NCBI GenBank assembly: GCA_002070415.1
Contig: MWDF01000001.1
Location: 62,001-126,000, forward strand
Reading direction: 5' to 3'
Length of the DNA stretch: 64,000 nt
Source of the DNA: Firmicutes bacterium ADurb.Bin153
GTDB taxonomy: Bacteria; Bacillota; DTU025; MWDF01
How positions within the stretch are numbered: position 1 is the stretch's first letter; the number at the start of each line of letters is the position of its first letter. The notes under the pieces were generated by a model, which was given only the letters and a program-made list of their open reading frames with translations, did no database searches and had not been told where the DNA came from. A program made the translations under genes and the position numbers. Positions 1 to 8,387 of the stretch are shown here, piece by piece.

Positions 1-321
1 CACGTCCGCGCCGAACGCCCGGCAGGCCTCCTTAATCACCGGCATCTGCTCCCTGAGGTCCTGGTCCATGGGCTTCCTGGTCGCCTTGTAGTCGGCGTAG
101 TCCTCGTGCCTGAACACGGGGCCTGAGCTGTCGAAGGCGCAGACGAGCCTTTCGGGGCTCTCCTGGCCAATGAGCTTTATGAGCATGTTGCAGAAACCCA
201 GCACGGCGTTGGTCGGCCTGCCCTCGGGATCGGTAAGCGTAGGCGGAAGCGCGTGATACGCCCTGTGAGCCAGGCTGTGCCCGTCCAGGATTATCGTCTT
301 GCCGGCCAATTCAACCACCAC
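1..321 (-). CDS. polA: DNA polymerase I, N-terminal part (5'-3' exonuclease domain), cut by window edge
   Basis: The reverse strand reads about 107 codons in frame to the window edge. The start region contains KTIILDGHSLAHRAYHALPP, the classic opening of the PolA 5'-3' exonuclease (FEN) domain, followed by FDSSGPVFRHEDYADYK and RKPMDQDLREQMP, which carry conserved metal- and DNA-binding positions of that domain. The protein would process Okazaki fragments and fill repair gaps. Only the N-terminal eighth or so of the gene is visible, so polymerase motifs cannot be checked. The start is ambiguous: GTG at 321, GTG at 318 or TTG at 309. GGGTGGTGG lies just upstream of the TTG, while no strong SD precedes the GTGs. 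The gene is transcribed divergently from the DUF4139 gene. Confidence 0.93.
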   Translation of the reverse strand, partial: MVVELAGKTIILDGHSLAHRAYHALPPTLTDPEGRPTNAVLGFCNMLIKLIGQESPERLVCAFDSSGPVFRHEDYADYKATRKPMDQDLREQMPVIKEACRAFGADV

Positions 322-360
322 CCAAAGGAATTTTCGAATGAATGTCGGGAGAACGGGAAC

Positions 361-416
361 AATGACCGCCACTTTAGTAGTCATATAATATAGTCATCAA
401 CTAAAGGATAACACAA
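361..416. promoter_or_regulatory. Divergent promoter region between polA and the DUF4139 gene
   Basis: On the minus strand, TTGTGT (411-416) and TATATT (387-392) are separated by 18 bases and could drive polA. On the plus strand a perfect TATAAT sits at 384-389, but no good -35 box lies at the right distance. The AT-rich block of about 60 bases contrasts with the flanking genes. Assignment is by pattern only. Confidence 0.3.
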
Positions 417-448
417 AGGAAAAGTCAGAAAGACGGGAGATGTACCAT

Positions 449-1837
449 ATGAGAAGATGTATCAGGATACTTGCGGCAGCCGCGTTGGCCGCCTCGATCC
501 TTTCGTTAGGAGCCGCCGCCGCGACCAAGGATCAGGTGAGCCTTACGGTCTACAATTCCGACCTGGCCCTTGTGCGCATAGAGAAGCAGATGGAGATACC
601 GCTGGGCGAAGGGCAGGTCCTTTTCCCGTTCATCCCTTCGAGGATCCTCGCCAATACCGTGATGTTCGAGACCACCACCTCGCCCTCGAAGGTATGGGTG
701 AAGGAGCAGAACTACGAATACGACCTCGTAAGCGAGGCGAAGCTCTTGCAGAAGTTCATAGACCAGAAGATCACCGTCGTTACCAAGGGCGGCCAGGTCT
801 ACACCGGCTTCCTCATGAGCGGAAGCAACAGCCCCGTCATACTGTCCGAGAAGGAGTCCGGCAAGGGCGAGATATTCTCCGTACAGCTTAGCGACATACA
901 ATCGATAAGGTATCCGAGCCTTCCCGAGGGGCTTATCACGAGGCCGACGCTAAGATGGACGACGGTGAACAACACGTTGTCGAAGAACCAGCAGGTAAAG
1001 GTGAGCTTCCTCACGGAGGGCATCTCGTGGAGCGCGGATTATGTGGCCCTTCTTGCGAAGGACGAGAAGAGCATGAAGCTTACGGGCTGGGTGACGCTTC
1101 AGAACCAGAGCGGGGTCACATATGAGGACGCCAAGCTCAAGCTGGTCGCCGGGGACGTGAACAGGGTGAGCGCGGCGAGGGACTATGAGATGATGGCGAA
1201 AGTATCGGCCATGCCCAGCGTCAGCGAGCAGTCCTTCCAGGAGAGGGGCCTGTTCGAGTACCACCTCTACGACCTGCAGTTCCCCACTACTGTGAAGGAC
1301 AACCAGACCAAGCAGATAGGGTTCATGGGCGCGTCCGAGGTGCCCGTCGAGAAGACCTACCTTTTCAACGGCAGGTATGATTCCGAAAACGTAGGCACCT
1401 ACATAGAGTTCAGGAACGACCAGAAGTCCGGGCTCGGCATCCCGCTGCCCGCAGGGATCGTAAGGGTCAACAAGCTAGACACGGACGGTTCGGAGCAGTT
1501 CATCGGCGAGGACAGCATAGGGCACACCCCCAAGGACGAAAAGGTCTCCTTGTTCCTGGGCAACGCATTCGACATCAAGGGGAGCTGGAGGCAGGATTCC
1601 TTCAGGGACATAACCAAGAGCATGCGCGAGGAGACCTACGTGATCGAGATAAGGAACCACAAGAACGAGGCGGTCAAGGTCAAGGTGCTGGAAACTCTCT
1701 CCTATTGGACCGCGTGGAGCATAACCGGTTCCACCGAGCAATTTAGCAAGTTGAATTCCACGACGATACAGTTCGAACCCCTCGTTCCCGCCAACGGCAC
1801 AGCTACGATAACCTATACCGTCCGCTACACAAGGTAA
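449..1837 (+). CDS. Secreted DUF4139-domain protein
   Basis: A protein of about 462 residues with an N-terminal signal peptide (charged MRRCIR, hydrophobic stretch, AAA just before the mature part). The body matches the DUF4139 type: an N-terminal beta-rich part with VYNSDLALVR, then LPEGLITRPTLRW, SFLTEGISWSADYVALL and GWVTLQNQSGVTYEDAKLKLVAG, which is the family hallmark. Relatives include secreted proteins of unknown function and the mucoidy-inhibitor A group, which has an extra DUF4140 domain. No enzymatic motif is visible. The start ATG at 449 is preferred because GGGAG at 435-439 is well spaced from it; the ATG at 440 directly abuts that SD. It stands alone: polA diverges and a strong terminator follows. 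Biological role unknown. Confidence 0.85.
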   Translation: MRRCIRILAAAALAASILSLGAAAATKDQVSLTVYNSDLALVRIEKQMEIPLGEGQVLFPFIPSRILANTVMFETTTSPSKVWVKEQNYEYDLVSEAKLLQKFIDQKITVVTKGGQVYTGFLMSGSNSPVILSEKESGKGEIFSVQLSDIQSIRYPSLPEGLITRPTLRWTTVNNTLSKNQQVKVSFLTEGISWSADYVALLAKDEKSMKLTGWVTLQNQSGVTYEDAKLKLVAGDVNRVSAARDYEMMAKVSAMPSVSEQSFQERGLFEYHLYDLQFPTTVKDNQTKQIGFMGASEVPVEKTYLFNGRYDSENVGTYIEFRNDQKSGLGIPLPAGIVRVNKLDTDGSEQFIGEDSIGHTPKDEKVSLFLGNAFDIKGSWRQDSFRDITKSMREETYVIEIRNHKNEAVKVKVLETLSYWTAWSITGSTEQFSKLNSTTIQFEPLVPANGTATITYTVRYTR

Positions 1838-1907
1838 GGGGCATCGCCTGGAACGAGCCAGGATTAGCTTTTCAAGTCTTTCATCGTAGGCGAATAACGT
1901 TTATTAT

Positions 1908-1948
1908 AGAACCGGACACATGACAACATGGGAGTCCGGTTCTTGATT
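1908..1948 (+). terminator. Rho-independent terminator after the DUF4139 gene
   Basis: A perfect 10-bp inverted repeat AGAACCGGAC / GTCCGGTTCT (1908-1917 and 1934-1943). The 16-base loop contains a further CATG-ACAA-CATG mini-stem. The hairpin is followed by the T-rich TTGATTT. It isolates the DUF4139 gene from nrdJ. Confidence 0.75.
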
Positions 1949-2087
1949 TAGCCAGCATAAAGGCATTTAATTTTCTAACCGCACTAAGGCATATTCATAT
2001 TTTCGAATATGGCGGGCCGGAGGGGCTGCCTTGATGTGTTAACCGGATTTGGATGGATGCATGCTCTCTAGTGAGGAGGGAACCCCG

Positions 2088-4685
2088 ATGATGTCTATAC
2101 CCGAAGACTTGATGGTAAGGAAGATGAACCTTACCCCGGATGCGATGACGATCCTTGAAAGCAGGTACCTTCTGAGGAACAAGGAAGGTGCCATCACGGA
2201 GACACCGGAGCAGATGTGCGCCCGGGTCGCCAGGGAGGCGGCCAAGGCCGGGGCAAGGTACGAAGGCTGCAAGGAGGACGCCGAACAGAGGTTCAGGCGC
2301 TTCTACTATATGCTCATAGAGGGCCTCTTTTCGCCCAACTCCCCCACATGGATGAACGCAGGAACGCCCAATCCGCAGAATGCGGCCTGTTTCGTCCTGC
2401 CGGTGGAGGATTCTCTCAGTAAGATCTTCGACGCGGTGAAGAACGCCGCGCTGATACACCAGAGCGGAGGCGGCACGGGATTCGATTTCTCGTCGCTCAG
2501 GCCCGCCGGCGACGTGGTCCGCTCCACCGGGGGCGTGGCCTCAGGTCCCGTCTCCTTCATGGCGGTGTTCAACTCGGCCACGGAGACGATCAAGCAGGGC
2601 GGCAAAAGGCGCGGCGCCAACATAGGCATACTCAGGGTCGACCACCCCGACATAGAAAGCTTCATCACGTGCAAAGAGGACAACAACACCCTCGTTAACT
2701 TCAACATATCGGTCGCCCTGACTGACCTTTTCATGAAGGCGGTCGAAGAGGGCGCGGAATATGAGATCTTCAACCCCAGGGACGGCAAGCCCGTAGGCAA
2801 GAAGGACGCGAGGGCGATTTTCCATAAGCTGGTAGCGCACGCGTGGAAGAACGGCGAGCCGGGCATTGTGTTCCTGGACAGGATAAATTCCGACAACCCG
2901 ACGCCTGGGCTAGGCAGGATATCGGCTACGAACCCCTGCGGCGAGCAGCCCCTCCTGCCCTACGAGGCATGCAACCTCGGCAGCATAAACCTGCAGAAGG
3001 TGTTCAAGGAAACAGAGTCGGACACAGACGTGCTCGACAGGGATTACCTGCCCGAAGGGCTGGCAGAGGCCTGCGAAGCGGAGATGATGCCCGAGATCAG
3101 GAAGGTCGACTGGGCGCTTTTATCAGACGTGGTCCGCAGCTCAGTGGACTTCCTCGATTCTATAATCGACGTGAGCGAATATCCCATAAAGGAGATCTCC
3201 GACAGGGTGCGCACCACAAGGAAGGTCGGCCTGGGCATGATGGGCTTCGCTGACCTGCTGATACTTCTAGGGCTCCCCTACGGTTCTGCCAAGAGCGAGC
3301 TCATGGCGAGGCTCATATCCAATTTCATAACGGGCGAGGCCAGGATTGAAAGCGCCAGGCTGGCAGCCGAGCGCGGCCCCTTCCCCGCCTTCGAGGGCAG
3401 CGCATTCGACGTCTTGGGCGGGCCGGCGATGAGGAACGCCACTGTGACCACCGTCGCTCCCACCGGCACGATAAGCATGATCGCTAACGCCTCCTCGGGC
3501 TGTGAGCCTTTGTTCGGAGTCGCGTTCACCAAGCAGAACGTCCTGGGCGGCAAGCAGCTGACGCAGACCAACCCCATATTCTTCGAGGACCTCAAGAGGA
3601 GGGGCCTGCTTAGCGACGAGCTCACAGCCAAGGTGGCCGACAACGGCGGCTCGGTCCGGGGCATAGCGGAGATACCCGACGACATGAAGGAGCTGTACCG
3701 CACGGCCCTCGAGATACCCTGGGAGTGGCATGTGAGGATCCAGGCCGCGATCCAGTCCGGCACCGAAAACGCGGTGTCCAAGACGATCAACATGATGAAC
3801 GACGCGAGCCCCGAAGACGTCGGCAAGGCCTACATGCTGGCCTACAGGCTCGGATGCAAGGGCCTTACCGTATATAGGAGCGGAAGCCGCGAAATCGAGG
3901 TCATCTCGTCAGGACAGCAGAAGAAGCTCGAAGGCGGCGCCCGTGAGGAAGAGAGCCACAAGCCCTATACGGTCCCCTGCTCCCTGTGGGGCATGGTCAA
4001 GCCCATCGACAGGCCCGAGGAGCTAGCAGGCATCACGAAAAGGGTCGCCACCCCCTCGGGGACGCTCTGGGCCACGCTGAACATGTACGCCGACAGGCCT
4101 TTCGAGATCTTCTGCCAGATAAGCAGGGCCGGCACCGACATCTACGCATTCACGGAATCGATCGCAAGGCTGATTTCCCTGTGCCTCAGGGCCGGGGTCG
4201 ACCCGTCAGAGATAGTGAAGCAGCTAAGGGGGATCGGCGGCAGCGGCCATACCGGCTTCGGCCCCAACAAGGTGCTGTCAGTACCGGACGCGATCGGCAG
4301 GATGCTAGAGCAGGCCATCGGAAGAAGGTTCAGCTATCCGTCCGGGCTCGATCCCAAGGTGCCGCTGCAGATAAAGGAGCCGTCCGCATCGCAGGAGGTT
4401 CTCGCTCAGGATGCCGAGCCGCAGGACTACCCCTCCGCCTCTGCTGCGCATGAGGACTCCGCGCACTCCGCCTCTGAGGTGGCGGACGACGCCGACCAGC
4501 CCTCTTTCGACTTCAACGGGGACGTCGCGCACGGACCTGAACCAGCCGGACAGGAATCCTTTGAAGAACCCGCCGCTGAGAAGGCTATGCCGAGGATGGA
4601 CCTCTGTCCCAGCTGCGGCAACAACTCCCTCGTGTACGAATCCGGCTGCGAGACCTGCATGATCTGCGGCTACAGCCGCTGCTGA
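2088..4685 (+). CDS. nrdJ: Vitamin B12-dependent (class II) ribonucleotide reductase
   Basis: An 865-residue class II ribonucleotide reductase, which makes deoxyribonucleotides with adenosylcobalamin and so works with or without oxygen. Visible hallmarks are NSPTWMNAGTP (substrate-binding region), QSGGGTGFDFSSLRP, the active-site segment NPCGEQPLLPYEACNLGSIN (catalytic Cys near residue 283), the radical-site region TVAPTGTISMIANASSGCEP, and a C-terminal CPSCG...CETCMICGYSRC cluster typical of NrdJ. An acidic, Ala/Ser/Pro-rich linker of about 90 residues precedes the Cys cluster. ATG 2088 is chosen because AGGAGGG (2074-2080) lies 7 bases upstream; an upstream TTG at 2049 lacks an SD. A small CATATTC/GAATATG hairpin (1990-2011) lies in the leader. 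The leader is too short for a cobalamin riboswitch. Confidence 0.97.
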   Translation: MMSIPEDLMVRKMNLTPDAMTILESRYLLRNKEGAITETPEQMCARVAREAAKAGARYEGCKEDAEQRFRRFYYMLIEGLFSPNSPTWMNAGTPNPQNAACFVLPVEDSLSKIFDAVKNAALIHQSGGGTGFDFSSLRPAGDVVRSTGGVASGPVSFMAVFNSATETIKQGGKRRGANIGILRVDHPDIESFITCKEDNNTLVNFNISVALTDLFMKAVEEGAEYEIFNPRDGKPVGKKDARAIFHKLVAHAWKNGEPGIVFLDRINSDNPTPGLGRISATNPCGEQPLLPYEACNLGSINLQKVFKETESDTDVLDRDYLPEGLAEACEAEMMPEIRKVDWALLSDVVRSSVDFLDSIIDVSEYPIKEISDRVRTTRKVGLGMMGFADLLILLGLPYGSAKSELMARLISNFITGEARIESARLAAERGPFPAFEGSAFDVLGGPAMRNATVTTVAPTGTISMIANASSGCEPLFGVAFTKQNVLGGKQLTQTNPIFFEDLKRRGLLSDELTAKVADNGGSVRGIAEIPDDMKELYRTALEIPWEWHVRIQAAIQSGTENAVSKTINMMNDASPEDVGKAYMLAYRLGCKGLTVYRSGSREIEVISSGQQKKLEGGAREEESHKPYTVPCSLWGMVKPIDRPEELAGITKRVATPSGTLWATLNMYADRPFEIFCQISRAGTDIYAFTESIARLISLCLRAGVDPSEIVKQLRGIGGSGHTGFGPNKVLSVPDAIGRMLEQAIGRRFSYPSGLDPKVPLQIKEPSASQEVLAQDAEPQDYPSASAAHEDSAHSASEVADDADQPSFDFNGDVAHGPEPAGQESFEEPAAEKAMPRMDLCPSCGNNSLVYESGCETCMICGYSRC

Positions 4686-4703
4686 CGGACCCGGAACGTA
4701 AAT

Positions 4704-4770
4704 AGGACGCGGGATTCGATCTACGCGCTCGCATAGGAGCGGCTTGAATCGGATTCCGCGTCCTTCTTCC
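4704..4770. terminator. Bidirectional terminator between nrdJ and the gamma-glutamyltransferase gene
   Basis: Arms 4704-4720 (AGGACGCGGGATTCGAT) and 4748-4764 (ATCGGATTCCGCGTCCT) pair over 17 positions with only two wobble-type mismatches. An inner CGCTC/GAGCG stem lies in the loop. TCTTCCTCT follows on the plus strand. It sits between convergent genes. Confidence 0.75.
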
Positions 4771-4781
4771 TCTGCCCTTTC

Positions 4782-6374
4782 CTAGAAAGCCAGCGCCAGT
4801 CCGTCCTTTCGTGACTCGGTGCCCGCTACGTACACACCCTTGTCGTAGTCCCTCATGATCATCTGGCCGCCGCCGAACATGGCCGATGATTCTTCCACCG
4901 CGACATCGTATCCCATCTTGGCCAGGGCGTCCTTCGTGTGCGCCAGGCCCTTCTCCAGATGCAGTCTCAGGCCTCCCGAGGCCCTGAACCTCGGCATGTC
5001 GATTCCCGATTGAGGATCCAGCCCCAGGTCCGCCACCGCGGACACCAGCTGGACGTGCCCTTGCGGCTGCATGTCCCCGCCCATCACGCCAAACGGCCCT
5101 ATCGGCCTGCCCTCTTTCATTAAGAACCCCGGTATTATCGTATGGTAGGGTCTCTTGCCGGGCCTGAGCTCGTTGGGATGCCCCTTCTCGAGGCTGAAGC
5201 CCGCCCCCCTGTTCTGCATGCTGATCCCGTGCTCGGCTACCACTATGCCGCTTCCGAAGCCCATGTAGTTGGATTGGATGAGAGATACCATCATCCCGTC
5301 CTTGTCGGCCGCCGAGAGGTACACCGTCCCGCCCTCCACGGGCAGCCCGGACCCCACGCCGCGAAGGGCCGTACCCGGGCTTATCAGCCCTGCCCTCGCC
5401 CTTGCGTACCCATCTGAGAGCATCTCCCCCACCGGAGCGCCGTAGAACGAAGGGTCGCCGACATGCCTTGAGGCGTCGGCGAAAGCAAGCCTTAGCGCAT
5501 CGGCCATGAGGTTGATCCTTACGGGCTCGTCGTACCCGTACTTCTCCAACCCCATGCCCTCCAGCGCCTTCAGCGCCATCAGCGCCACTATGCCCTGCCC
5601 GTTCGGCGGCATCTCGTACACGTCGTAGCCCTTGTAGCCAACGGATATTGGGTCCACCCACTCGCTTTCGTGCGCAGCGAGGTCGTCCTTGCGTATGTAG
5701 CCGCCTTCTTTCTCCGACTCGCGGGCGATCGCGTCCGCTATGTGTCCCTCGTAGAAGCACCTGCCGCCGCTTTCCCCTATCGCCCTGAGGCTCTCGGCCA
5801 TCCTCCCGTTCCTGAATATCTCCCCCGCGGAAGGCGCCCTGCCCCCGGGCATGAAGGCCTTGGCGAAGCCTTCGAAAGAGCCGAACCTCGACGCCGCGTT
5901 CGCCCAGAAACCGGCCGTTACCTGCGACACGGGATAACCGTTCTCCGCCATTTCAACAGCGGGTGAAAGTACGTCGACGAATCCGAGGCTTCCGAACCTC
6001 TTCGATATCTGGGCCCAGCCGTCCACCATGCCGGGCACCGTCACCGGCTCCCAGCCGGTGAGCGGCACCGAGCCGAGGCCCTTGTCCCTAAGCAATTTTG
6101 CATCGAGCCTTGAAGGCGCCTTTCCCGATGCGTTCAGCCCGTGGAGCCTCGCCCCGTCCCAGACTATGGCGAAAAGGTCCGACCCGAGCCCGTTGGAAGT
6201 AGGCTCGGTCACGACAAGGCACGCCGCCATCGCGAGCGCGGCGTCGGCGGCGTTGCCGCCTCTTCTCAACACGTCGTATCCTGCCAGGGCGGCCGTGGGC
6301 GTGCTGGTAGCGACAGCGCCCGACGCGCCGAAGGCGGCGCTCCTCCTGGTCATGAAACCTGCTCCGAATCTCAT
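4782..6374 (-). CDS. Gamma-glutamyltransferase family protein, probably cytoplasmic
   Basis: A 530-residue member of the gamma-glutamyltranspeptidase (Ntn-hydrolase) family, which hydrolyses or transfers gamma-glutamyl groups after autocleavage before a threonine. Visible features are ATSTPTAALAGYDVLRRGGNAADAA at the N terminus, LTGWEPVTVPGMVDGW, and the maturation site GGTVYLSAADKDG (Thr near residue 350), followed by FGSGIVVAEHGISMQNRG. Another family motif, GPFGVMGGDMQPQGHVQ, is present near the end. No signal peptide is visible, unlike classical periplasmic Ggt, so it resembles the intracellular YwrD-type members; the substrate cannot be told. ATG 6374 is preceded by GAGGAGGTG at ideal spacing; an upstream in-frame start lacks an SD. 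It is convergent with nrdJ and divergent from tgt. Confidence 0.9.
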   Translation of the reverse strand: MRFGAGFMTRRSAAFGASGAVATSTPTAALAGYDVLRRGGNAADAALAMAACLVVTEPTSNGLGSDLFAIVWDGARLHGLNASGKAPSRLDAKLLRDKGLGSVPLTGWEPVTVPGMVDGWAQISKRFGSLGFVDVLSPAVEMAENGYPVSQVTAGFWANAASRFGSFEGFAKAFMPGGRAPSAGEIFRNGRMAESLRAIGESGGRCFYEGHIADAIARESEKEGGYIRKDDLAAHESEWVDPISVGYKGYDVYEMPPNGQGIVALMALKALEGMGLEKYGYDEPVRINLMADALRLAFADASRHVGDPSFYGAPVGEMLSDGYARARAGLISPGTALRGVGSGLPVEGGTVYLSAADKDGMMVSLIQSNYMGFGSGIVVAEHGISMQNRGAGFSLEKGHPNELRPGKRPYHTIIPGFLMKEGRPIGPFGVMGGDMQPQGHVQLVSAVADLGLDPQSGIDMPRFRASGGLRLHLEKGLAHTKDALAKMGYDVAVEESSAMFGGGQMIMRDYDKGVYVAGTESRKDGLALAF

Positions 6375-6399
6375 GCCGCACCTCCTCGTCATTAAGGCG

Positions 6400-6408
6400 A
6401 TTGTAACA
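6400..6408 (-). promoter_or_regulatory. Extended -10 promoter for the gamma-glutamyltransferase gene
   Basis: The minus strand reads TGT-TACAAT, an extended -10 element (TGn plus a 5/6 match to TATAAT), about 26 bases upstream of the chosen ATG. No clear -35 is seen. Confidence 0.4.
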
Positions 6409-6429
6409 GAAAGGCATCACGGGAGCATG

Positions 6430-6438
6430 TGCTAGAAT
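6430..6438 (+). promoter_or_regulatory. Extended -10 promoter for the tgt operon
   Basis: TGC-TAGAAT is an extended -10 element about 24 bases upstream of the tgt ATG at 6462, implying a very short leader. It is back to back with the promoter-like element of the divergent gene. Confidence 0.45.
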
Positions 6439-6461
6439 GGATTACGATAAGGAGGCCCGCC

Positions 6462-7562
6462 ATGAGAGAGAGGTTAACTACGCCACACGGCGAAGTCTTG
6501 TTCCCCGCCTTCCTTCCCGACGCGACGTACGGCGCGGTAAGGGCCGCGGACTCTGAGGACCTCAGGCGCATAGGCGTTCCTGCCCTGGTCATGAACGCAT
6601 ACCACATAATGCAGAAGCCGGGCACGACCACGGTGTCGGCTTTGGGCGGCCTCCATGCGATGAGCGGATGGACCGGCCCGATAATGACCGATTCGGGGGG
6701 CTTCCAGGCCTACTCCGTGATAAGGCAGTACCCCGAAAGTGGCAGGATCGGCAAGGACGGCATAACGGTGTTCCCGGAAGGGGCCTTGAGGAAGTTCGCC
6801 CTCACCCCGGAGAAATCCGTGCAGCTGCAGCTTGCGTACGGTTCCGACATAGTCGTCTGCCTGGACGAGTGCACCCATGCCGACGATGGCAGGACGGTCC
6901 AGGAAAGGGCCGTGAGAAGGACGATCGATTGGGCTGCCCGCTGCAAGGAAGAGTTCGACAGGCTGATCAGGCAGAAAGGCCTCGGCACCGGCGGCAGCGC
7001 GCGCCCATCGCTCTTCGCCGTTGTGCAAGGCGGAGGCCACAAGGACCTAAGGAGGCTCTGCGCGGCGGAGCTGTCCGCGATGGGTTTCGACGGCATGGGC
7101 TTCGGCGGTTGGCCGATCGACGGCGAAGGCAAGCTCCTTACCGAAATACTCATGACCGTAAGAGAATCCCTGGCAGACGACATGCCGCTGCACGCGCTCG
7201 GCATCGGGCACCCCTCTTACGTCAAGGAGTGCTGGGAGATGGGCTACGACATGTTCGACTGCTCCCTTCCGACAAGGGACGCAAGGCGCGGAAGGCTCTA
7301 CACTTCAAGCGGCCCCCTCGGAGAGGACGGCTTCGCCGACGGCTGGTTCAAATACCTGTATATCCAGGATGAGAAGCACATGAAGGACAGAAGGCCCGTC
7401 ATGGCAGGATGCGACTGCCCGCTGTGCCGAGACTACAGCCTCGGCTATCTCCAGCACCTCATGAGATACGGGGAGGCGCTGTTCCAGCGCCTGGCGACGC
7501 TTCATAACCTGCGCTTCATGACGAGGCTGTCTAAGGCCCTCGCAGAAAGGGGCAGGCCTTGA
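6462..7562 (+). CDS. tgt: tRNA-guanine transglycosylase (Tgt) family protein
   Basis: A 366-residue TIM-barrel transglycosylase that would exchange guanine for preQ1 or queuine at tRNA position 34. Visible landmarks are MTDSGGFQAYS (acid/base Asp), VVQGG, MFDCSLPTRDARRG (nucleophile Asp in FDC), and the zinc site CDCPLC plus the downstream His in LQHL. It departs from standard Tgt in places: PTRDARRG replaces the usual PTRNARNG-type motif, and MGFGGWPIDGEGK replaces the usual GGLAVGE-type loop that contacts the base. This may be a specificity variant or a paralogue. ATG 6462 follows AAGGAGG at good spacing. Its TGA overlaps the TTG start of the next gene, so the two are translationally coupled. 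No queuosine biosynthesis genes are nearby. Confidence 0.85.
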   Translation: MRERLTTPHGEVLFPAFLPDATYGAVRAADSEDLRRIGVPALVMNAYHIMQKPGTTTVSALGGLHAMSGWTGPIMTDSGGFQAYSVIRQYPESGRIGKDGITVFPEGALRKFALTPEKSVQLQLAYGSDIVVCLDECTHADDGRTVQERAVRRTIDWAARCKEEFDRLIRQKGLGTGGSARPSLFAVVQGGGHKDLRRLCAAELSAMGFDGMGFGGWPIDGEGKLLTEILMTVRESLADDMPLHALGIGHPSYVKECWEMGYDMFDCSLPTRDARRGRLYTSSGPLGEDGFADGWFKYLYIQDEKHMKDRRPVMAGCDCPLCRDYSLGYLQHLMRYGEALFQRLATLHNLRFMTRLSKALAERGRP

Positions 7563-8383
7563 AGGGACCGGGCGGACACGATGAAAGGGCATCCGATGCG
7601 GCGGCCGGCATAGCCGAGTCCGTCCTCAAGTCCTCAACGAGGAAGCACCTTGCGGGCTCTTTGGCAGAACGGCTCGCAAGGCAGGAGCTTTCGAAGGGAA
7701 GGAGCCCCCGTGAGGCCGTAAAGCAGGTCAAGGGGAGGCTGCACCAGCTGGTCCTGTCGTTCGAGCCGGGTCCGAGGGCCATCGCGGACCTGTCCTCGAA
7801 GCTTGCCGCGGCCGGCCACGACAGGGCGCTCATCAAGGAGGCCGCCCTTTCTGGGCTAGAGCTTCATTCCAGCACCAGGGAGAGGCTTCCTTACATGGAG
7901 GAGTTCTTCGGCTTCATCTTCGGCGGCAGGGGTTTTTCCAGCGTGCTAGACCTCGCGTGCGGCCTCAACCCCCTCGCCTTCCCTTGGATGGGGCTTCCGG
8001 AAGACGCTGTCTACGACGCCGCTGACGTCTCGGACCTGTGCGGTAGCGCGATACGGTCGTTCTTCGACGGTTGGGGGATCGACGGGTCCTTCATAAGGGC
8101 CGACCTGGCGGAGGGCCTTCCCGGTGGAGGACACGACGTAGCGCTTATGATGAAGGCGCTGCCCACGTTGGAGCGGATAGAGAAGGGCCTGGGGTTCGGC
8201 TGCGTAAGGGACGCGGACGCGGGTCATGTCGCGGTCTCCTTCCCGACCGCAAGCCTGGGAGGAAGGCGCAAGGGCATGGAAACCTTCTACGGCGAGGGCT
8301 TCGAGGAGTACGCCAGGGCCTCGGGCTGGTCGTACGAGAAGATGGCGTTCTCCAGCGAGCTCGTATTCTTGGTCAGGAAGTGA
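7559..8383 (+). CDS. ArmA/RmtB-family 16S rRNA (guanine-1405-N7)-methyltransferase
   Basis: A 274-residue protein matching, along its length, the FmrO/ArmA/RmtB group of S-adenosylmethionine methyltransferases, which methylate G1405 of 16S rRNA and block 4,6-disubstituted deoxystreptamine aminoglycosides. Key segments are LHSSTRERLPYMEEFF (about 102-117), the SAM loop VLDLACGLNPLAF (129-141), ALMMKALPTLER (195-206) and VAVSFPTASLGGRRKGME (224-241). From memory, RmtB has near-identical counterparts to each: LHASTKERL, VLDIACGLNPLAL, ALIFKLLPLLER and AVSFPTRSLGGRGKGME. The TTG start at 7559 overlaps the tgt stop (TTGA) and has AAAGGGG at 7546-7552. Base and codon use match its neighbours, so recent transfer is not evident. 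The next gene, rsmI, modifies C1402 of the same decoding-centre helix. Confidence 0.9.
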   Translation: MKGPGGHDERASDAAAGIAESVLKSSTRKHLAGSLAERLARQELSKGRSPREAVKQVKGRLHQLVLSFEPGPRAIADLSSKLAAAGHDRALIKEAALSGLELHSSTRERLPYMEEFFGFIFGGRGFSSVLDLACGLNPLAFPWMGLPEDAVYDAADVSDLCGSAIRSFFDGWGIDGSFIRADLAEGLPGGGHDVALMMKALPTLERIEKGLGFGCVRDADAGHVAVSFPTASLGGRRKGMETFYGEGFEEYARASGWSYEKMAFSSELVFLVRK

Positions 8384-8387
8384 TCTT

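Noticed and set aside
1944..2087. Possible cobalamin riboswitch upstream of the B12-dependent reductase
   Set aside because: The leader after the preceding terminator is only about 140 bases, with no B12-box-like conserved core; only a 7-bp hairpin is visible.
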